Source of the DNA: Hirudinaria manillensis
Taxonomy: Eukaryota; Annelida; Clitellata; Hirudinida; Hirudinidae
Assembly: GCA_034509925.1 (NCBI GenBank)
Contig: CM067538.1
Coordinates: 62,001-126,000, forward strand
Length of the DNA stretch: 64,000 bases
Direction of reading: 5' to 3'
Shown here one piece after another: positions 43,286-54,886 of the stretch. The notes below the pieces were generated by a model that had not been told where the DNA came from, did not search any database, and was given only the letters and a program-made list of their open reading frames with translations. How positions within the stretch are numbered: position 1 is the first letter of the stretch; every line of letters starts with the position of its first letter. The translations under genes were made by a program, and so were the position numbers.

Positions 43286-45299
43286 TTAATTTAGCAACAA
43301 CGAAGGTCGCGCCAGTCTTTTAAAGGTAACAGAATTAAGAAATCTTGGGTAGGAATCCCTCTGCATGAGCGTGTAGATCTGAATCTGAGCTTCATCAAAG
43401 GTCTCCCTCGAAGGTTCGAGCATTTTTTTGTTGATTATTTCCCGAACCTGAGCGTCGAGGCTAACCTAAAGAAAAGACGAAGTAATTTGAATAAAATTAA
43501 AACAATTAAAAGTTTCGATTTCGTAGTTTCAAAAATATCCACGAACGAATGGCAGTCCATTCAGTTACCATTACTTCTGTTTTGCGTCTACTCGTTTGGA
43601 TCACCGTAACTCTTTAAGGCACGTAAACTTTATTTAATCAACGCCTCCGAAATAAAATCGCTAAATTCGCCTTCCTCGATCTGAGTTCCAATACTGACTG
43701 CCTACAAAGCGTGCTGATGACGCACCAGTGGTGCAAACCATCAGATTCGTCCCATTTCAAAGTACTCCATTACATCTAATGCTAGGATGAGCCTATAGAA
43801 CCGACGTCGGTGGCAATCGTCTCTGAAGCATTGCAAGAATCAACAGGAAGCACATTTTAAACCGGAGTTCATTCATGACAGTCGAACGTGAATGGATAAC
43901 CAAGGGGCCTCTCACGCTATATTTAAGGTGTCTCGCGGAAGAAATGTTTTTTATTAATTTTTGTTCTTATTTGCTAGTACTTATTAAGATAAAATTATTA
44001 CTTAATATATATTATATAAATTCATTAAGATAAATTCTATTCATTTATGGTCTTTCAAATGATTCCATTATAACTGTTGGTTTATTTTGCCACAATAAAA
44101 TTTAGCAATTTTAGCAGTTTATGACTTAAAGTAGGATCTATATTGGTATAAATAAAATTTAATGCACGTCCTTTTTATGAAAAAATAATTAAAAATAATA
44201 TCCATAATTTTTTAAAATTCAGATGGTTGTAGCTATTAAATATCATTTGAAGGAATGAGTTAAAAGGAACCTCTTTTGGAGATAAAATTGAGATGTAATC
44301 GTCGTATATGAGCCTTGCCTTTTCTTCTACGGTGTCCGGATGCACCTCTTTCTTGAGTTCTTCACAGGCCATCCAGAAGAGCATGTTTTCTTCGCTGTAC
44401 TCGGATCTCAGAAATTCCTTGAAGACTCGTCTACCAACTAAGTAAAGAAATGGTGATCAAACATTGCAAATATTTTGAAAATATATTAGAGCGTATAATT
44501 TAGGTATTTTCAAATGAATTCAAAATATGATTTGTTGTTTAGATGCATATTTTTTATTAAGGTTAAACGGACTCCGTCTAACAATAAACACAAAAATAAT
44601 TTGAATAAAGAAGTACTTTTAATACAATAATAATATGACTAGACAACAAATAACCTTTGTTATTCATGAGCTTGTCGAAAGATGTCGTCCATTCGCAGAT
44701 TTCGCCATGAGAAGGCCTTAAAATGACGAAAAATACTCTTAAATTTTGAAATATTGACAACAAGATAATATGTTATAATAAGGATATAAAACGTATTAAA
44801 TGCTGCATCCACCCAAACTTGAGACTCAGATGAAAATATATAAACAGTGGTGCAGTAAGAGATAATCGAATTTCAGAATTTCTTTAAAATTTCTTTAACG
44901 TAGATGACGATTTAAAGCTAGAGAAATACTACTTTTTATGCCCGAAATGATTATAACGGCATATTTGTGAGTCGATTTTTCATTCGGAGATAAATATGTA
45001 TAAATAACAAATTTCTGGCCTAATTCGAAGCTTTGAAAAATTTAGAAACAAAAAAATATAAATAATTATATTAATAATCACTCTACTTGGTATCGATTGG
45101 GTTATTGTCCAATGTTTGCTTATTTAAAAATAGGACTAACAATTTCAAATTTTTAAATACTAATTCCATAACAATGGTAAACAAATCTTTTTAATCACTC
45201 GAAATAACAAGAATTTCTTTCAACCAACATTTCAGATTCGTCGAGAGAAGGTCGTTTGGATTTTGAAACAATTCCTGAGTGAGCTGATTCGTCAACAGT
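43286..45299 (-). CDS. RGS protein, RZ-subfamily type, 5' end not found
   Basis: A GTPase-activating protein for Gi/Gz-type alpha subunits, acting at membranes. Exons 45299-45229 (tentative), 44716-44655, 44437-44271 and 43465-43286 join in frame. The RGS domain spans most of the last three exons: CEWTTSFDKLMNNK, VGRRVFKEFLRSEYSEE, NMLFWMACEELKKE, VEEKARLIYDDYISILSPKE, VSLDAQVREIINKKMLEP, IQIYTLMQRDSYPRFLNS. These match RGS17/19/20 (RZ) better than other subfamilies. The C-terminus is short after the domain (RLARPSLLLN). The cysteine-string N-terminus expected of RZ proteins was not located; its exon must lie beyond 45299. The tentative exon reads SIKTVDESAHSGIVSKSKRP and keeps the frame. Confidence 0.88.
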
Positions 45300-47196
45300 C
45301 TTTATGGATAAACTACAACAAAAGGACAATTTCAAACATTTAAAATCTCAATAATAATAATTGTTAAAATAGTTTGAATTATTATATTAATGGTTTTAGG
45401 TTCCACTCTCTATTGTTTTCGCTTTTTCTTCCTGTAAATAAAGATGGTCTGTTGTGGTTGGACTTTGATTTCGATATATTCGAGGTTTATTTCAACAATA
45501 GTTTCAACAATATTTCAACAAAACAATTTAGTGATTTTAGCAAATTCGCCCCTCGAGATCATTTTAAGTGACCTTTACCCCAGATGTTAAAGTCAATTGA
45601 CGAGCAGCGAAAAAGAAGATGCAACAGGTCAGGCGGTCTAATTGCTGAAAAAGTTAAAATGACTCCAGGGTAAAATTCTGCAACTTTTGCGGACGTTTGC
45701 AGCAAATATTCGAATTAATTGAATTACATTTCGTAAGACATTACGATTCAGTCATTCACTTTTATCACTTTCAATTGTTTTCTTATAGGAAAAACACATT
45801 CAAAACAATAATAACCACGACAACATGTTCGATGTTTTCTGAATCGGACTGGACCATTTTTCGGGTGTCGATCCAACGACTTTTTGTCTCAACGACTTTT
45901 TGTTGGACATTCCAAGAGATGGCGACTATTCCACGATTAAAACCCTTTCGTGTCAAAAGTTAACAATCCCTGACAGATTACGTTTCAGTAATGTTCAAAT
46001 GGTTTCGTTTTTTAAACGAACGAGGATTCATTTTTGTCGTAATAAGACGAAATAAGACGAAATTCATTTACTCAGGTGTCGTCGATGAAAGAGAGGATTA
46101 GCTTAATTAATAATACTCATTAAATATTGGAATACAAACTCGATGGTCAAATGCGATTTCATTTGTAAAACATTCTATTTGTATTCCATTCCGTGTATGT
46201 TGATGTTGTCGTCTGAATGACTCGTTGATACGTCACAAGAATGCTTCCTTACCTCCATGACAAGCAGCGCAGCATATAGCTTGTGTTGCAATCTCCTTGC
46301 TTTCTCCATCATTCCATCAATCCTTCCGTTTATTTTCTAACGATATTTCAGTACTTTTTACTAGTCAACGAATTAATAAACGAGTTAATATTTATTGCTT
46401 TTGTCACATATTGAATTCTAGAATATGTTAATTTAAGCGATCGAGATGACCTTGACATACAGGAGTGGACGAGTATTTTATGAATGAACGAGTCCGGCAC
46501 AACCTTGTGAGCAAGCAGTGCTCGTACACCACGTGATTTCCTAAGCCACACCCACTTCCAACCAGAATCGATGGGTAGCTTCGAGCAGCTTCGCTTGTAT
46601 TCACAACAAGATGGAAGCTCTTGCAACCATTATTGTTGTTATTTTTTTTTTCAAATTTTATCGAGCCAGATTACATCAGAAAAAAACCCAGCGCACGTTA
46701 AAAATATCCCAACAATATCCCCTTTGGGGAAAACCCAAAGACTACATACCATTACATTGTATTAACATTATACATTAAACTAGAATTTGCGAAATGAATT
46801 GAATGAATTATTGTCATCCTTTTCATTCTTTATCTCTACTCATTATTCTGAAGACCTTTCTAATTTTGAGTGGGTTTCTGCAGACTTTATTAATATTAAT
46901 AACATTATATTATTATTATTATTATTATTCCATTCCGTATGTATAATAATAATAATGTAAAATTATAATAAAATTATATTGTAAATTAAAAGAATTTATT
47001 ATTATAATATTTATTGTCAAAATGTCTTAAATCATCTCCGTCGAAGCGTCCTTCCCGAATTCCATATTTTATTTAAAATAATATATATAACATATATATA
47101 TTATAATATATTAATATATATAACATATATATATTATAATTTATTAATATATATAACATATATATATATTATAATGCAATCACTCGTTTATTGTAT
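45300..47196. other. AT-rich intergenic region
   Basis: The upstream region of the RGS gene. It contains a TAT/TA-rich simple-sequence tract at about 46895-47172 next to the Gypsy insertion. Several reading frames here lack any recognisable motif. Confidence 0.4.
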
Positions 47197-47426
47197 TGTT
47201 GTAACCCGGGGTCTGATGAATTAATTAACGTAAGGATATCTTTATTGGATTTAACTAATGGCAAATACGGCAAATACGGCTGGACGATTTGGTCGATTGC
47301 TTGTCCCGACGGAACTGCCTAATGACTCGAATCGCTAGATACGACTTCGAAATAAAAGATTCTGAATATTAACTAAACTTAATTAATTAATTATTTAATT
47401 AATTAATTAATGTCAGGGATCCAACA
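47197..47426 (-). repeat. 3' LTR of Gypsy element 2
   Basis: 230 bp, same sequence as 52444-52673. Confidence 0.95.
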
Positions 47427-47437
47427 TTACCCCCTCC

Positions 47438-50400
47438 TTAAATCTGTTCGTCCCGAACAGGCTGTTCTGTTTCTCCGTGATATTTTGCTAATCGATTGCT
47501 GTGGACCACTTTCATTCTAGTCCTTGCTGACTTCTGTATGCGGTATACCACGTCGTTTATTTTCTTTATGATTCGGTATGGTCCTTCCCAATCTTTTTGT
47601 AACTTTGGCGACTTCCCTTTTCTTCGTTGGGGGTTGTATAGCCAGACTAGTTCATCTTCTTTAAAACTTACATCATTGGCTTGCCTATCGTATCTCGCTT
47701 TGGCTTGATCGCTATTAACACTTATATTTTTCCGGGCAACCTGATGTGTGTCGGCAAGTGTATTTCTTAGGCTTGAAACGTAGTCACATGCCGACTTAGG
47801 TTCTTCTGCTCTTCCGTACATCATATCGGCAGGAAGACGAATCTCCCTCCCGAATGTCATTTTCGATGGACTGATTCCTGTCGTTTTATGCACGGCTGTC
47901 CGGTAGGCCATAAGGAAAAGTGGTAGGTATCTGTCCCAGTCATCTTGCTGTTCACTTACCATTTTTGACAAATACTGTTCCATGGTCCTATTAAATCTCT
48001 CGACCATACCGTCCGATTGCGGATGTAATGCAGTGGTTCTTGTCTTATGGATTCCAAGGTTTTCGCATAGCTCTTGAAATATTTTTGACTCGAAATTCCT
48101 TCCTTGGTCCGAATGTAACTCTAATGGCACCCCGAATCGACTAATCCAATTATTTACGAGAGCATCAGCTACATTTTCCGCCTCCTGATTTGGCAGTGCA
48201 AACGCTTCAGTCCATTTGGTGAAGTAATCGCTGATCACTAAAATGTACCGATTTCCCTTCTTTGATGCAGGGAATGGTCCGGCAATATCCAAAGCTATTC
48301 TTTCAAAAGGTACTCCCACATTATAAGGTTGCATTAGACCTTTAGTCTTCTTTTGAGGTCCTTTACTGGTTGCGCAATTATTGCAATTCCTACACCACTC
48401 CTCAACGTCTTGTTTGTAGTGCAACCAGTAAAACCTCTCCCTCACCTTCCTGATGGTTTTATTCACTCCCAGGTGTCCACCTGAGGTTCCGTTATGGAAT
48501 TCTTGTAACACCTCAGAGACGCAAGATCTCGGAAGTACTATTTGAAGGTGATAGTCGGTGCCATCCTCTGTTTCCCACTTCCTATGTAGGAGTCCATTAC
48601 TAATTCTCAAGGAATCCCACTGTGCCCAATAGGACTTAGTAACTTCTCCGTGCTCCGCTATCTGTTGCCAATCTGGTTTCACCCCAGCCTCCATCCACTG
48701 TAGTATGGGTGCAAGTGCTTCGTCTCTTAATTGTAGATCTCGTAACCCGCTTTCCGTCCAGGGTTCGGGAGCCGTGATACGAATTTGTCGACATTCTTCG
48801 GTTTCCTGTTTTTTCTCTGCGTTGTTGCAGTGTCTGCAGTTAAGTGGACAAGGACGTCGTGATAGCGCATCAGCGTTGTTGTGTATTTGACCTCTCCTGT
48901 GTTCAATATTGAACTGAAAACCCTGTAGTTTTTCAATCCACCTCGCCATCTGACCTTCTGGGTTTTTAAAGTTTAGCAGCCACCTCAGGGAGGCGTGATC
49001 CGTTCTTAGCAAAAACGGCTGGCCCAAAAGATATTTCTGGAAATGTTTCATGGATTCTACTGCTGCTAATAATTCTCTCCGGGTCACGCAATAGTTCCTT
49101 TCCGCTTTAGACAGTGAGCGGCTATAAAATGCTAGAACTTTTTCTTTATTTTCAACTTGCTGGGAAAGAACTGCTCCGATTCCACAGTTACTGGCATCTG
49201 TATCGAGGATAAAAGGTAATCCGGGAATAGGATATGCCAGGATCGGTGCCGTTGTCATAGCTTCTTTCAGATTATCAAATGCTTTTTCACAGCTGTCGTT
49301 CCAGATAAATGGTTTGCCTTTTACAGTAAGCTCATGAAGGCTTTTTGCGATGTTTGAAAAGTTGGCAATAAATCGTCTGTAATAGGTACAAAGTCCTAAG
49401 AAGCTTTGAAGTTCCTGGATATTTTTGGGTACAGGCCAATTTTTTACTACCTCGACTTTATCTGGATCTGTACTAACACCTTCAGAAGACACGATATGGC
49501 CAAGGTATTTGACTTCTTTTTTAAAGAGTGAGCATTTCTTTGGACTCAGTTTCATGCCTGCCTCTCTAATCCTACTAAATACTTCTCGGAGGTTGTCTAA
49601 ATGTTCTCCAAATGTTTTTCCGACAACAATTATGTCATCCAAATATACTAGGCATACTTTCCAATTGAGTCCCCTTAGTATATGTACCATTAATCTTTCA
49701 AACGTCGCTGGGGCATTGCATAGCCCGAACGGCATGACAGTGAATTGCCATAGTCCTTCACCTGTCGAGAAAGCCGTTTTTTCTTTATCGTCAGGATGTA
49801 ACTCAACTTGCCAGTAACCACTTTTGAGATCTAATGTGGAAAAAATTTTTGATCCCGAGAGAGTGTCTAAAGTGTCATCGATTCTAGGTAAGGGGTAGCT
49901 GTCCTTAAGTGTCATTTCGTTCAGCTTTCTATAGTCGACACAAAAACGAAGTGATCCGTCTTTCTTCTTAACGAGTACCACCGGTGAGCTCCAGGGGCTA
50001 TTTGACGGTTCAATAACCCCTTGGTCTTGCATTTCTTTTATCATTTCCTTGGCGTTTGCTCTTGTAGCTAAAGGAAGTGGACGGGGGTTTTGTCGAATGG
50101 GTTTAGCACCGGCCGTATTTATTTGATGTTGCACGAGGTTAGTCCTACCCAAAGGGCTGTCTTGTTCAGCCATTATATCCTGAAATTCGCTAAGCAGATT
50201 TTTCGCTTGTTGATAATCTTCTTTTTGTAGAGTTTTGTCTAAATCTTTCAGGAGATTGTCCATTAATGGTTTAGACATAGTATCCCTTTTGATATGCTTA
50301 TTTCCACTTCCATCTAATGTTAATATGCGTTCCACGTTCCTGCAAAGTGCGATAGGTGTTCCTGCTTTGATCTGTTGTTCCTGGTCAGATAGATTCATTA

Positions 50401-52363
50401 CCCTCAGTGGAACTCTGCCGGTGTTCAGCTTGACTAGTGCTCGTCCTATTAGTAGTCCTTGGCCAATGCCCGATTGATCTTCGACTGCTCCTATACCAAA
50501 TTTTGTATAGTCGCCTTCTAGCCTGCCCCAAATTAAGCTTTCCGACTGTGCCGGGATGGTCTCGTTTTGTAATACTTTTACAAACGTGTCTTTGACTTCT
50601 GTACCTCCGTAGTGTAGAGGAATCTCCATTGCTCCTTGTTGAAGGGTGCCGCCCTTCATGTCAATGGAAATTCCATAGCGTCGCATGAAATCCAATCCCA
50701 GTATACATTCGTCTGTTATATTGGCTATCATAAATTCCTGTTCGAATGACTTGCCTCCTAAATCCACTGTAATAGTTGTGGTTCCTTGAACTGGCACTAA
50801 TTCTCCGGTGGCTGTTTTTAGCTTGTAGTTGTTGGTCGTTACTTTACTGTTTCTTGCCAACTTTGGTTGGACAATAGATGTAGATGCCCCTGTGTCTATT
50901 ACAAGATTATATTCTTTCCCTCCAATTTTCCCTTTAACCTCTAGTGATGATCCTTTTCCTAATGCTGTAACGTGAAAGACGAGTGGGGCATTTCGAGTTT
51001 GCTGAAACGATCTTTGCCCCTTAAAATTAGTAGCTTCAGGTTTTTCTGATTTATAGGGCTCTCTCCAGTACTGCCGATTTTTGGAGAAGATCGTTCTACA
51101 TTCTCGGGCTAAATGGCCAGGCTTGTTGCACCTGAAGCACCTTGGTCTTCTATCTACTACCTGGAATCTTAAGTTTCTTTGGGGCTTGCTGAGGTCATTG
51201 ATTTGTCGAGCTATTTTTGTAATCATCTCTCTGTCTTTGTCATTATCTTTATCTTTCTCCTTGCCTCTGTCTTCCTGAGCTTCAATTTTCTTTACATTCA
51301 AGCTTTTTTGGATTGAGGCTCTTGCCGCTTCCATGGAGATTGCAAACGCCAATGCTTCATGGCTGGCCTTTATTCCATGAATTTTTAGTGCCATTTTGGT
51401 TTCCGCATCCCTTATCCCATCAACGAAGGCGTCAGTTATAATGTTTTCAATGAAATCCGTTGACTGTCCTGGATGGGCTAAGTATGCGAGCCTTCTGACG
51501 TCAGCTTCTAATTCTTGGAGTGATTCGCCCTGTTTTTGCGTACGGTTTTTTAATTCGTTTTTATGTACTTCCAGCATGTGGCCATTCCCAAATCTTCTTT
51601 CCATTGCTTCTGCTATTTCTGAATAGGCTTTACAGTGGAGCATTGTTTGCAAAAGCTCGGCTGCCCTTCCTCGCAGTACCATTATCAGTTCTGTTGCTTT
51701 TTCTTCTTCGGTCCACTTGTTACGTTCAGCGGCAGTTTCAAACTGATGTCTGAACACTGCCCATGGCCCTTGTCCGTCGAATAATGGTGGTCTTGTCGTT
51801 TTCTCTCTTCCATATGTCTCTGTTTTCGATTCATTGTATTTTTTAAACTTCTCTATTTCCCTCCTCTGCTCTTCTTTTAGTGCATCTAATTCTGCTTTAA
51901 CCTTTCTCAGGTCGGCCATCTCCTTGGATGATCTGAGGTTGGCTACGTCCGTTTTTACCTCTTCCCGTAGAACATCCACGGATGTCTGGCATTTGGCTAC
52001 GTCTGTCTTTACCTGCTCCCGTAAAACATCCATGGCTACCTGGAAGTTGGTTATATCTGATTTCATATCCGACCGCAGAGTATCAATGTCACATTTCATA
52101 TCTGACCGCAAAGCATTCAAGCCGCAAATCAGGGCATTATTGTCGGCTTTCATAGCAGTCTGAAGGGTTTCCAATTGTTTTTCCCATTGTTTTTCTTTGT
52201 GAACCCCAAATTCATACTCCGACGGATCGTGATTATTTTCCAAAAGCCATTCCTCGAGCCGTCCTTGTAGTTCGGCTTTTAGGCCAGTTGCATCCAGGCC
52301 TCGATTCCTTAGTTCTCGTCTCAAATCGGGAACGCGCAAATCTTCCAGTATCTTAGGTCCCAT
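47438..52363 (-). CDS. Gag-Pol polyprotein of Gypsy element 2, with N-terminal SAP domain
   Basis: 1,641 aa in one frame. Residues about 5-40 form a SAP-type helix-turn-helix (LRVPDLRRELRNRGLDATGL), a DNA/chromatin-binding module rarely noted in Gag. Coiled-coil repeats follow (VLREQVKTDVAK, VLREEVKTDVAN), then a Gag core and one CCHC knuckle (CFRCNKPGHLAREC, about 408). The retropepsin active site is VIDTGASTSIV (about 487). Reverse transcriptase has FCVDYRKLNE and the catalytic YLDD (about 906). RNase H has ILDTDASNCGIGAVLSQ and HNNADALSRRP. Integrase has the H2C2 finger (HLGVNKTIRKV ... CRNCNNC) and the DDE residues in LDIAGPF, HSDQGRNF and MVERFNR (about 1357-1455). The C-terminus resembles the GPY/F module (WEGPYRIIKKINDVVY). 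No env-like frame is present. Intact catalytic residues suggest function. Confidence 0.95.
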   Translation of the reverse strand: MGPKILEDLRVPDLRRELRNRGLDATGLKAELQGRLEEWLLENNHDPSEYEFGVHKEKQWEKQLETLQTAMKADNNALICGLNALRSDMKCDIDTLRSDMKSDITNFQVAMDVLREQVKTDVAKCQTSVDVLREEVKTDVANLRSSKEMADLRKVKAELDALKEEQRREIEKFKKYNESKTETYGREKTTRPPLFDGQGPWAVFRHQFETAAERNKWTEEEKATELIMVLRGRAAELLQTMLHCKAYSEIAEAMERRFGNGHMLEVHKNELKNRTQKQGESLQELEADVRRLAYLAHPGQSTDFIENIITDAFVDGIRDAETKMALKIHGIKASHEALAFAISMEAARASIQKSLNVKKIEAQEDRGKEKDKDNDKDREMITKIARQINDLSKPQRNLRFQVVDRRPRCFRCNKPGHLARECRTIFSKNRQYWREPYKSEKPEATNFKGQRSFQQTRNAPLVFHVTALGKGSSLEVKGKIGGKEYNLVIDTGASTSIVQPKLARNSKVTTNNYKLKTATGELVPVQGTTTITVDLGGKSFEQEFMIANITDECILGLDFMRRYGISIDMKGGTLQQGAMEIPLHYGGTEVKDTFVKVLQNETIPAQSESLIWGRLEGDYTKFGIGAVEDQSGIGQGLLIGRALVKLNTGRVPLRVMNLSDQEQQIKAGTPIALCRNVERILTLDGSGNKHIKRDTMSKPLMDNLLKDLDKTLQKEDYQQAKNLLSEFQDIMAEQDSPLGRTNLVQHQINTAGAKPIRQNPRPLPLATRANAKEMIKEMQDQGVIEPSNSPWSSPVVLVKKKDGSLRFCVDYRKLNEMTLKDSYPLPRIDDTLDTLSGSKIFSTLDLKSGYWQVELHPDDKEKTAFSTGEGLWQFTVMPFGLCNAPATFERLMVHILRGLNWKVCLVYLDDIIVVGKTFGEHLDNLREVFSRIREAGMKLSPKKCSLFKKEVKYLGHIVSSEGVSTDPDKVEVVKNWPVPKNIQELQSFLGLCTYYRRFIANFSNIAKSLHELTVKGKPFIWNDSCEKAFDNLKEAMTTAPILAYPIPGLPFILDTDASNCGIGAVLSQQVENKEKVLAFYSRSLSKAERNYCVTRRELLAAVESMKHFQKYLLGQPFLLRTDHASLRWLLNFKNPEGQMARWIEKLQGFQFNIEHRRGQIHNNADALSRRPCPLNCRHCNNAEKKQETEECRQIRITAPEPWTESGLRDLQLRDEALAPILQWMEAGVKPDWQQIAEHGEVTKSYWAQWDSLRISNGLLHRKWETEDGTDYHLQIVLPRSCVSEVLQEFHNGTSGGHLGVNKTIRKVRERFYWLHYKQDVEEWCRNCNNCATSKGPQKKTKGLMQPYNVGVPFERIALDIAGPFPASKKGNRYILVISDYFTKWTEAFALPNQEAENVADALVNNWISRFGVPLELHSDQGRNFESKIFQELCENLGIHKTRTTALHPQSDGMVERFNRTMEQYLSKMVSEQQDDWDRYLPLFLMAYRTAVHKTTGISPSKMTFGREIRLPADMMYGRAEEPKSACDYVSSLRNTLADTHQVARKNISVNSDQAKARYDRQANDVSFKEDELVWLYNPQRRKGKSPKLQKDWEGPYRIIKKINDVVYRIQKSARTRMKVVHSNRLAKYHGETEQPVRDEQI

Positions 52364-52443
52364 TTCTGTCGTTAAAACTCGCTGTTTTTACCTCTAGTGA
52401 ATCGATATCCCTTTACGACGCTAAATCCCACTCCTGACACCAA

Positions 52444-52673
52444 TGTTGTAACCCGGGGTCTGATGAATTAATTAACGTAAGGATATCTTTATTGGATTTA
52501 ACTAATGGCAAATACGGCAAATACGGCTGGACGATTTGGTCGATTGCTTGTCCCGACGGAACTGCCTAATGACTCGAATCGCTAGATACGACTTCGAAAT
52601 AAAAGATTCTGAATATTAACTAAACTTAATTAATTAATTATTTAATTAATTAATTAATGTCAGGGATCCAACA
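52444..52673 (-). repeat. 5' LTR of Gypsy element 2
   Basis: 230 bp. It contains the promoter of the element. The primer-binding site lies immediately inside it, at 52426-52442. Confidence 0.95.
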
Positions 52674-54886
52674 GTATTGATTTATAGCATTGTATTTATT
52701 GTCACGTGAGGTGTTCACGAAAGAACATTTACGTTACGGCGTTTGCATTTCCCCAACGAATTCCAAAACATTCAAAAGATGGCAGTTTAATAAATAAATA
52801 CCAATAAATTAGATATATTATTTTAAAATCTCCCAGGACGTGTATTTAATAATTACATGTTATTACGACATCTTATAAATCTCATTCACCCTTCTTAAAT
52901 CATTGCAATATCCTACATTTTTCGTCAAATTTCAATAAACGCAACTAAAATAACTTTTTGACCGTAAATTTGTCTTGAATAAATTGTTTATTATTTATTT
53001 ATTTATTATTTATTTATTTATTATTTATTTATTTATTATTTCTTTCTTTTAACGTTTTATTAACCATCAATTAAGCATTAATTTTGTTTCTTTTGAGTTT
53101 CCAGAATTCATTTAATTTTCAGTAATTTTTATAAAAATTCCTTTAAATAAAATATCCCTTTAATGAAATAAATTTATTCAAATGCATTTAAGAGTTATGT
53201 TTAGGTAATGCATCAGAATTGTAGTTTTGTTTCAAGAAGACAAAGGGGAAGTGATTATTACGTGTGGTCTTTCTGACTTGAAACAACTTGCATCATTTGA
53301 CTGATATTTAAAATAATGAAGCAAAGTGTAATTTATAAAAGTGTCATCATCATCGAGTTAACGTCGATTTCCTAGTACCGAGTCAAGCCTGAGAAGAGCA
53401 AGTATTTCGTTGTTCATTTCTTTGTCATCCTTGCTTGGCCTCCTGTAAAAATATTTGGAAGTATTTTTAATGTTAGGAAGCAAAAGTATTTGCCTCTGTC
53501 GTCATTTGATTGCCATCGAGGGCAGAACTATTTCCGCATTCCAAAGCATGAAATCAATCTGAGGAAATTATCATAAATTATCATAAATCGTGTATTTTCT
53601 TACTTTGGTACTCCTTCCATTTATTCTTATTGCCGTTCAATTAGGAGTGATTATCAAATTACATACGATGAATACAATCCCCTGTATCTCATTTAACCGG
53701 TTTTTCTAATATGACGTTGTATCTAAAAATATCGTAATTATTGAAAATGTCATTGTCGAAGCAGCCTTGCATCAATATCAATATCATGGCCTACGTCATC
53801 TCCGTCATTTTCAGCATCGACATCATCATCGTCGTATTACGAAACTTTCACAAGGCTCTTCAGTTCCCATTTTCTCGAGAGGTCGCCATCTTTGTCTTCG
53901 TGTTATCAACTGCAAACATCATTACCATCATCCGTTTGGAACTTATGGCTACGGTTAGGTTGCTGTCAGCTCCTGGATACAAAGAGTCTTCTTCATCGTT
54001 TGCGGAAATTAAGCACTTAAAATGCCGAATTGATTTCGCCCTGATAATCGTTACGAGAAGTCATCTTCCTGTTTACATCAGAGTTCGAGTATAAAGGTCA
54101 AAGTGCTCCACACACCTGAACACCTGATATTCATACCTGCCCACGCGCCATTACTCAGAGAACAATGAATTTCGAAAAATCACGAACAAAAACTAAGAGC
54201 CATAAACAAATGGCAAATATGAAGAAATTAAAAACAGGTTCTATCGAATTCTCCTCGGTACAACTTGAGCATTCAAGAGAAGTTCAACGAAGCGTTTGAC
54301 GCAAGCACTGAAATGAGGAAATTTTTAATTACAAGGAACGTGTCGTCATTCGAAAGACAAGAATTAAAAAGAACCCACGTCACCGTCATCATCACCAAAG
54401 TTACTTTCATCATCGGCGTTGATGCGACCGTCATCTTCACCATCAACGTCACGATATAGTAGCAATTCTAGAGTTTTCCAAGACCGTTAACTCGAGTTGT
54501 TGATAACAGTTCTTTTTATTTCTAGTTTAATCAATAAAATTAGCAATCAATAAAGTAATAATAAAATCAATAGAGTCGCATAAGGTTGTACTAGCATCGC
54601 TGATTCAATTAATCCACGGCTTATCAACAATTAGGTGTGTCCTTTCAGCAGCACAAATTGTACGCCTATATAAGCTCATCAATTCAGTGACAAACAGCTC
54701 TTACTTTGGTTCGTACTCGAAGCAGATAGAATTAGCTTCTCGTATTTGTCAAACGATAACTTTTGCTTAAAGGAAAAGTGTTTGAGTCGAATTCACTTAA
54801 GATCTGTCGTTTATCTGTAAGAAGTTTGTTGGACGTTGTGTTTTATTTTTTTAAGTAATTTGATCGGAGCAATTTTAAAGAAAAAA
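52674..54886. other. Upstream intergenic region of the ETS gene
   Basis: It contains a (TTTA)n tract at about 52986-53040 and CATCATC/CGTC-rich stretches at 53780-53850 and 54380-54450 that create spurious open frames. 5' UTR of the ETS gene probably begins after about 54720. No gene recognised. Confidence 0.45.

Larger units (their letters stand above)
47197..52673 (-). mobile_element. Complete Ty3/Gypsy LTR retrotransposon
   Basis: 5,477 bp with two 230-bp LTRs (47197-47426 and 52444-52673) that I find identical. The element is flanked by a 4-bp duplication GTAT (47193-47196 and 52674-52677). Reading on the minus strand, the LTR starts TGTTGGATCCCTGAC and ends GGTTACAACA. The primer-binding site TGGTGTCAGGAGTGGGA follows the 5' LTR, and the polypurine tract AAGGAGGGGGTAA precedes the 3' LTR. 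One uninterrupted reading frame fills the interior. All features expected of a mobile copy are present, so it is likely a recent and possibly still active insertion. Confidence 0.95.

Noticed and set aside
47080..47172. Possible AT-rich origin or regulatory element
   Set aside because: It is a plain TATATA simple repeat next to a retrotransposon insertion; nothing specific.
53741..54094. 117-residue hydrophobic frame that looks like a membrane protein
   Set aside because: It comes from CATCATC/CGTC-rich sequence, has no family resemblance and no splice context.
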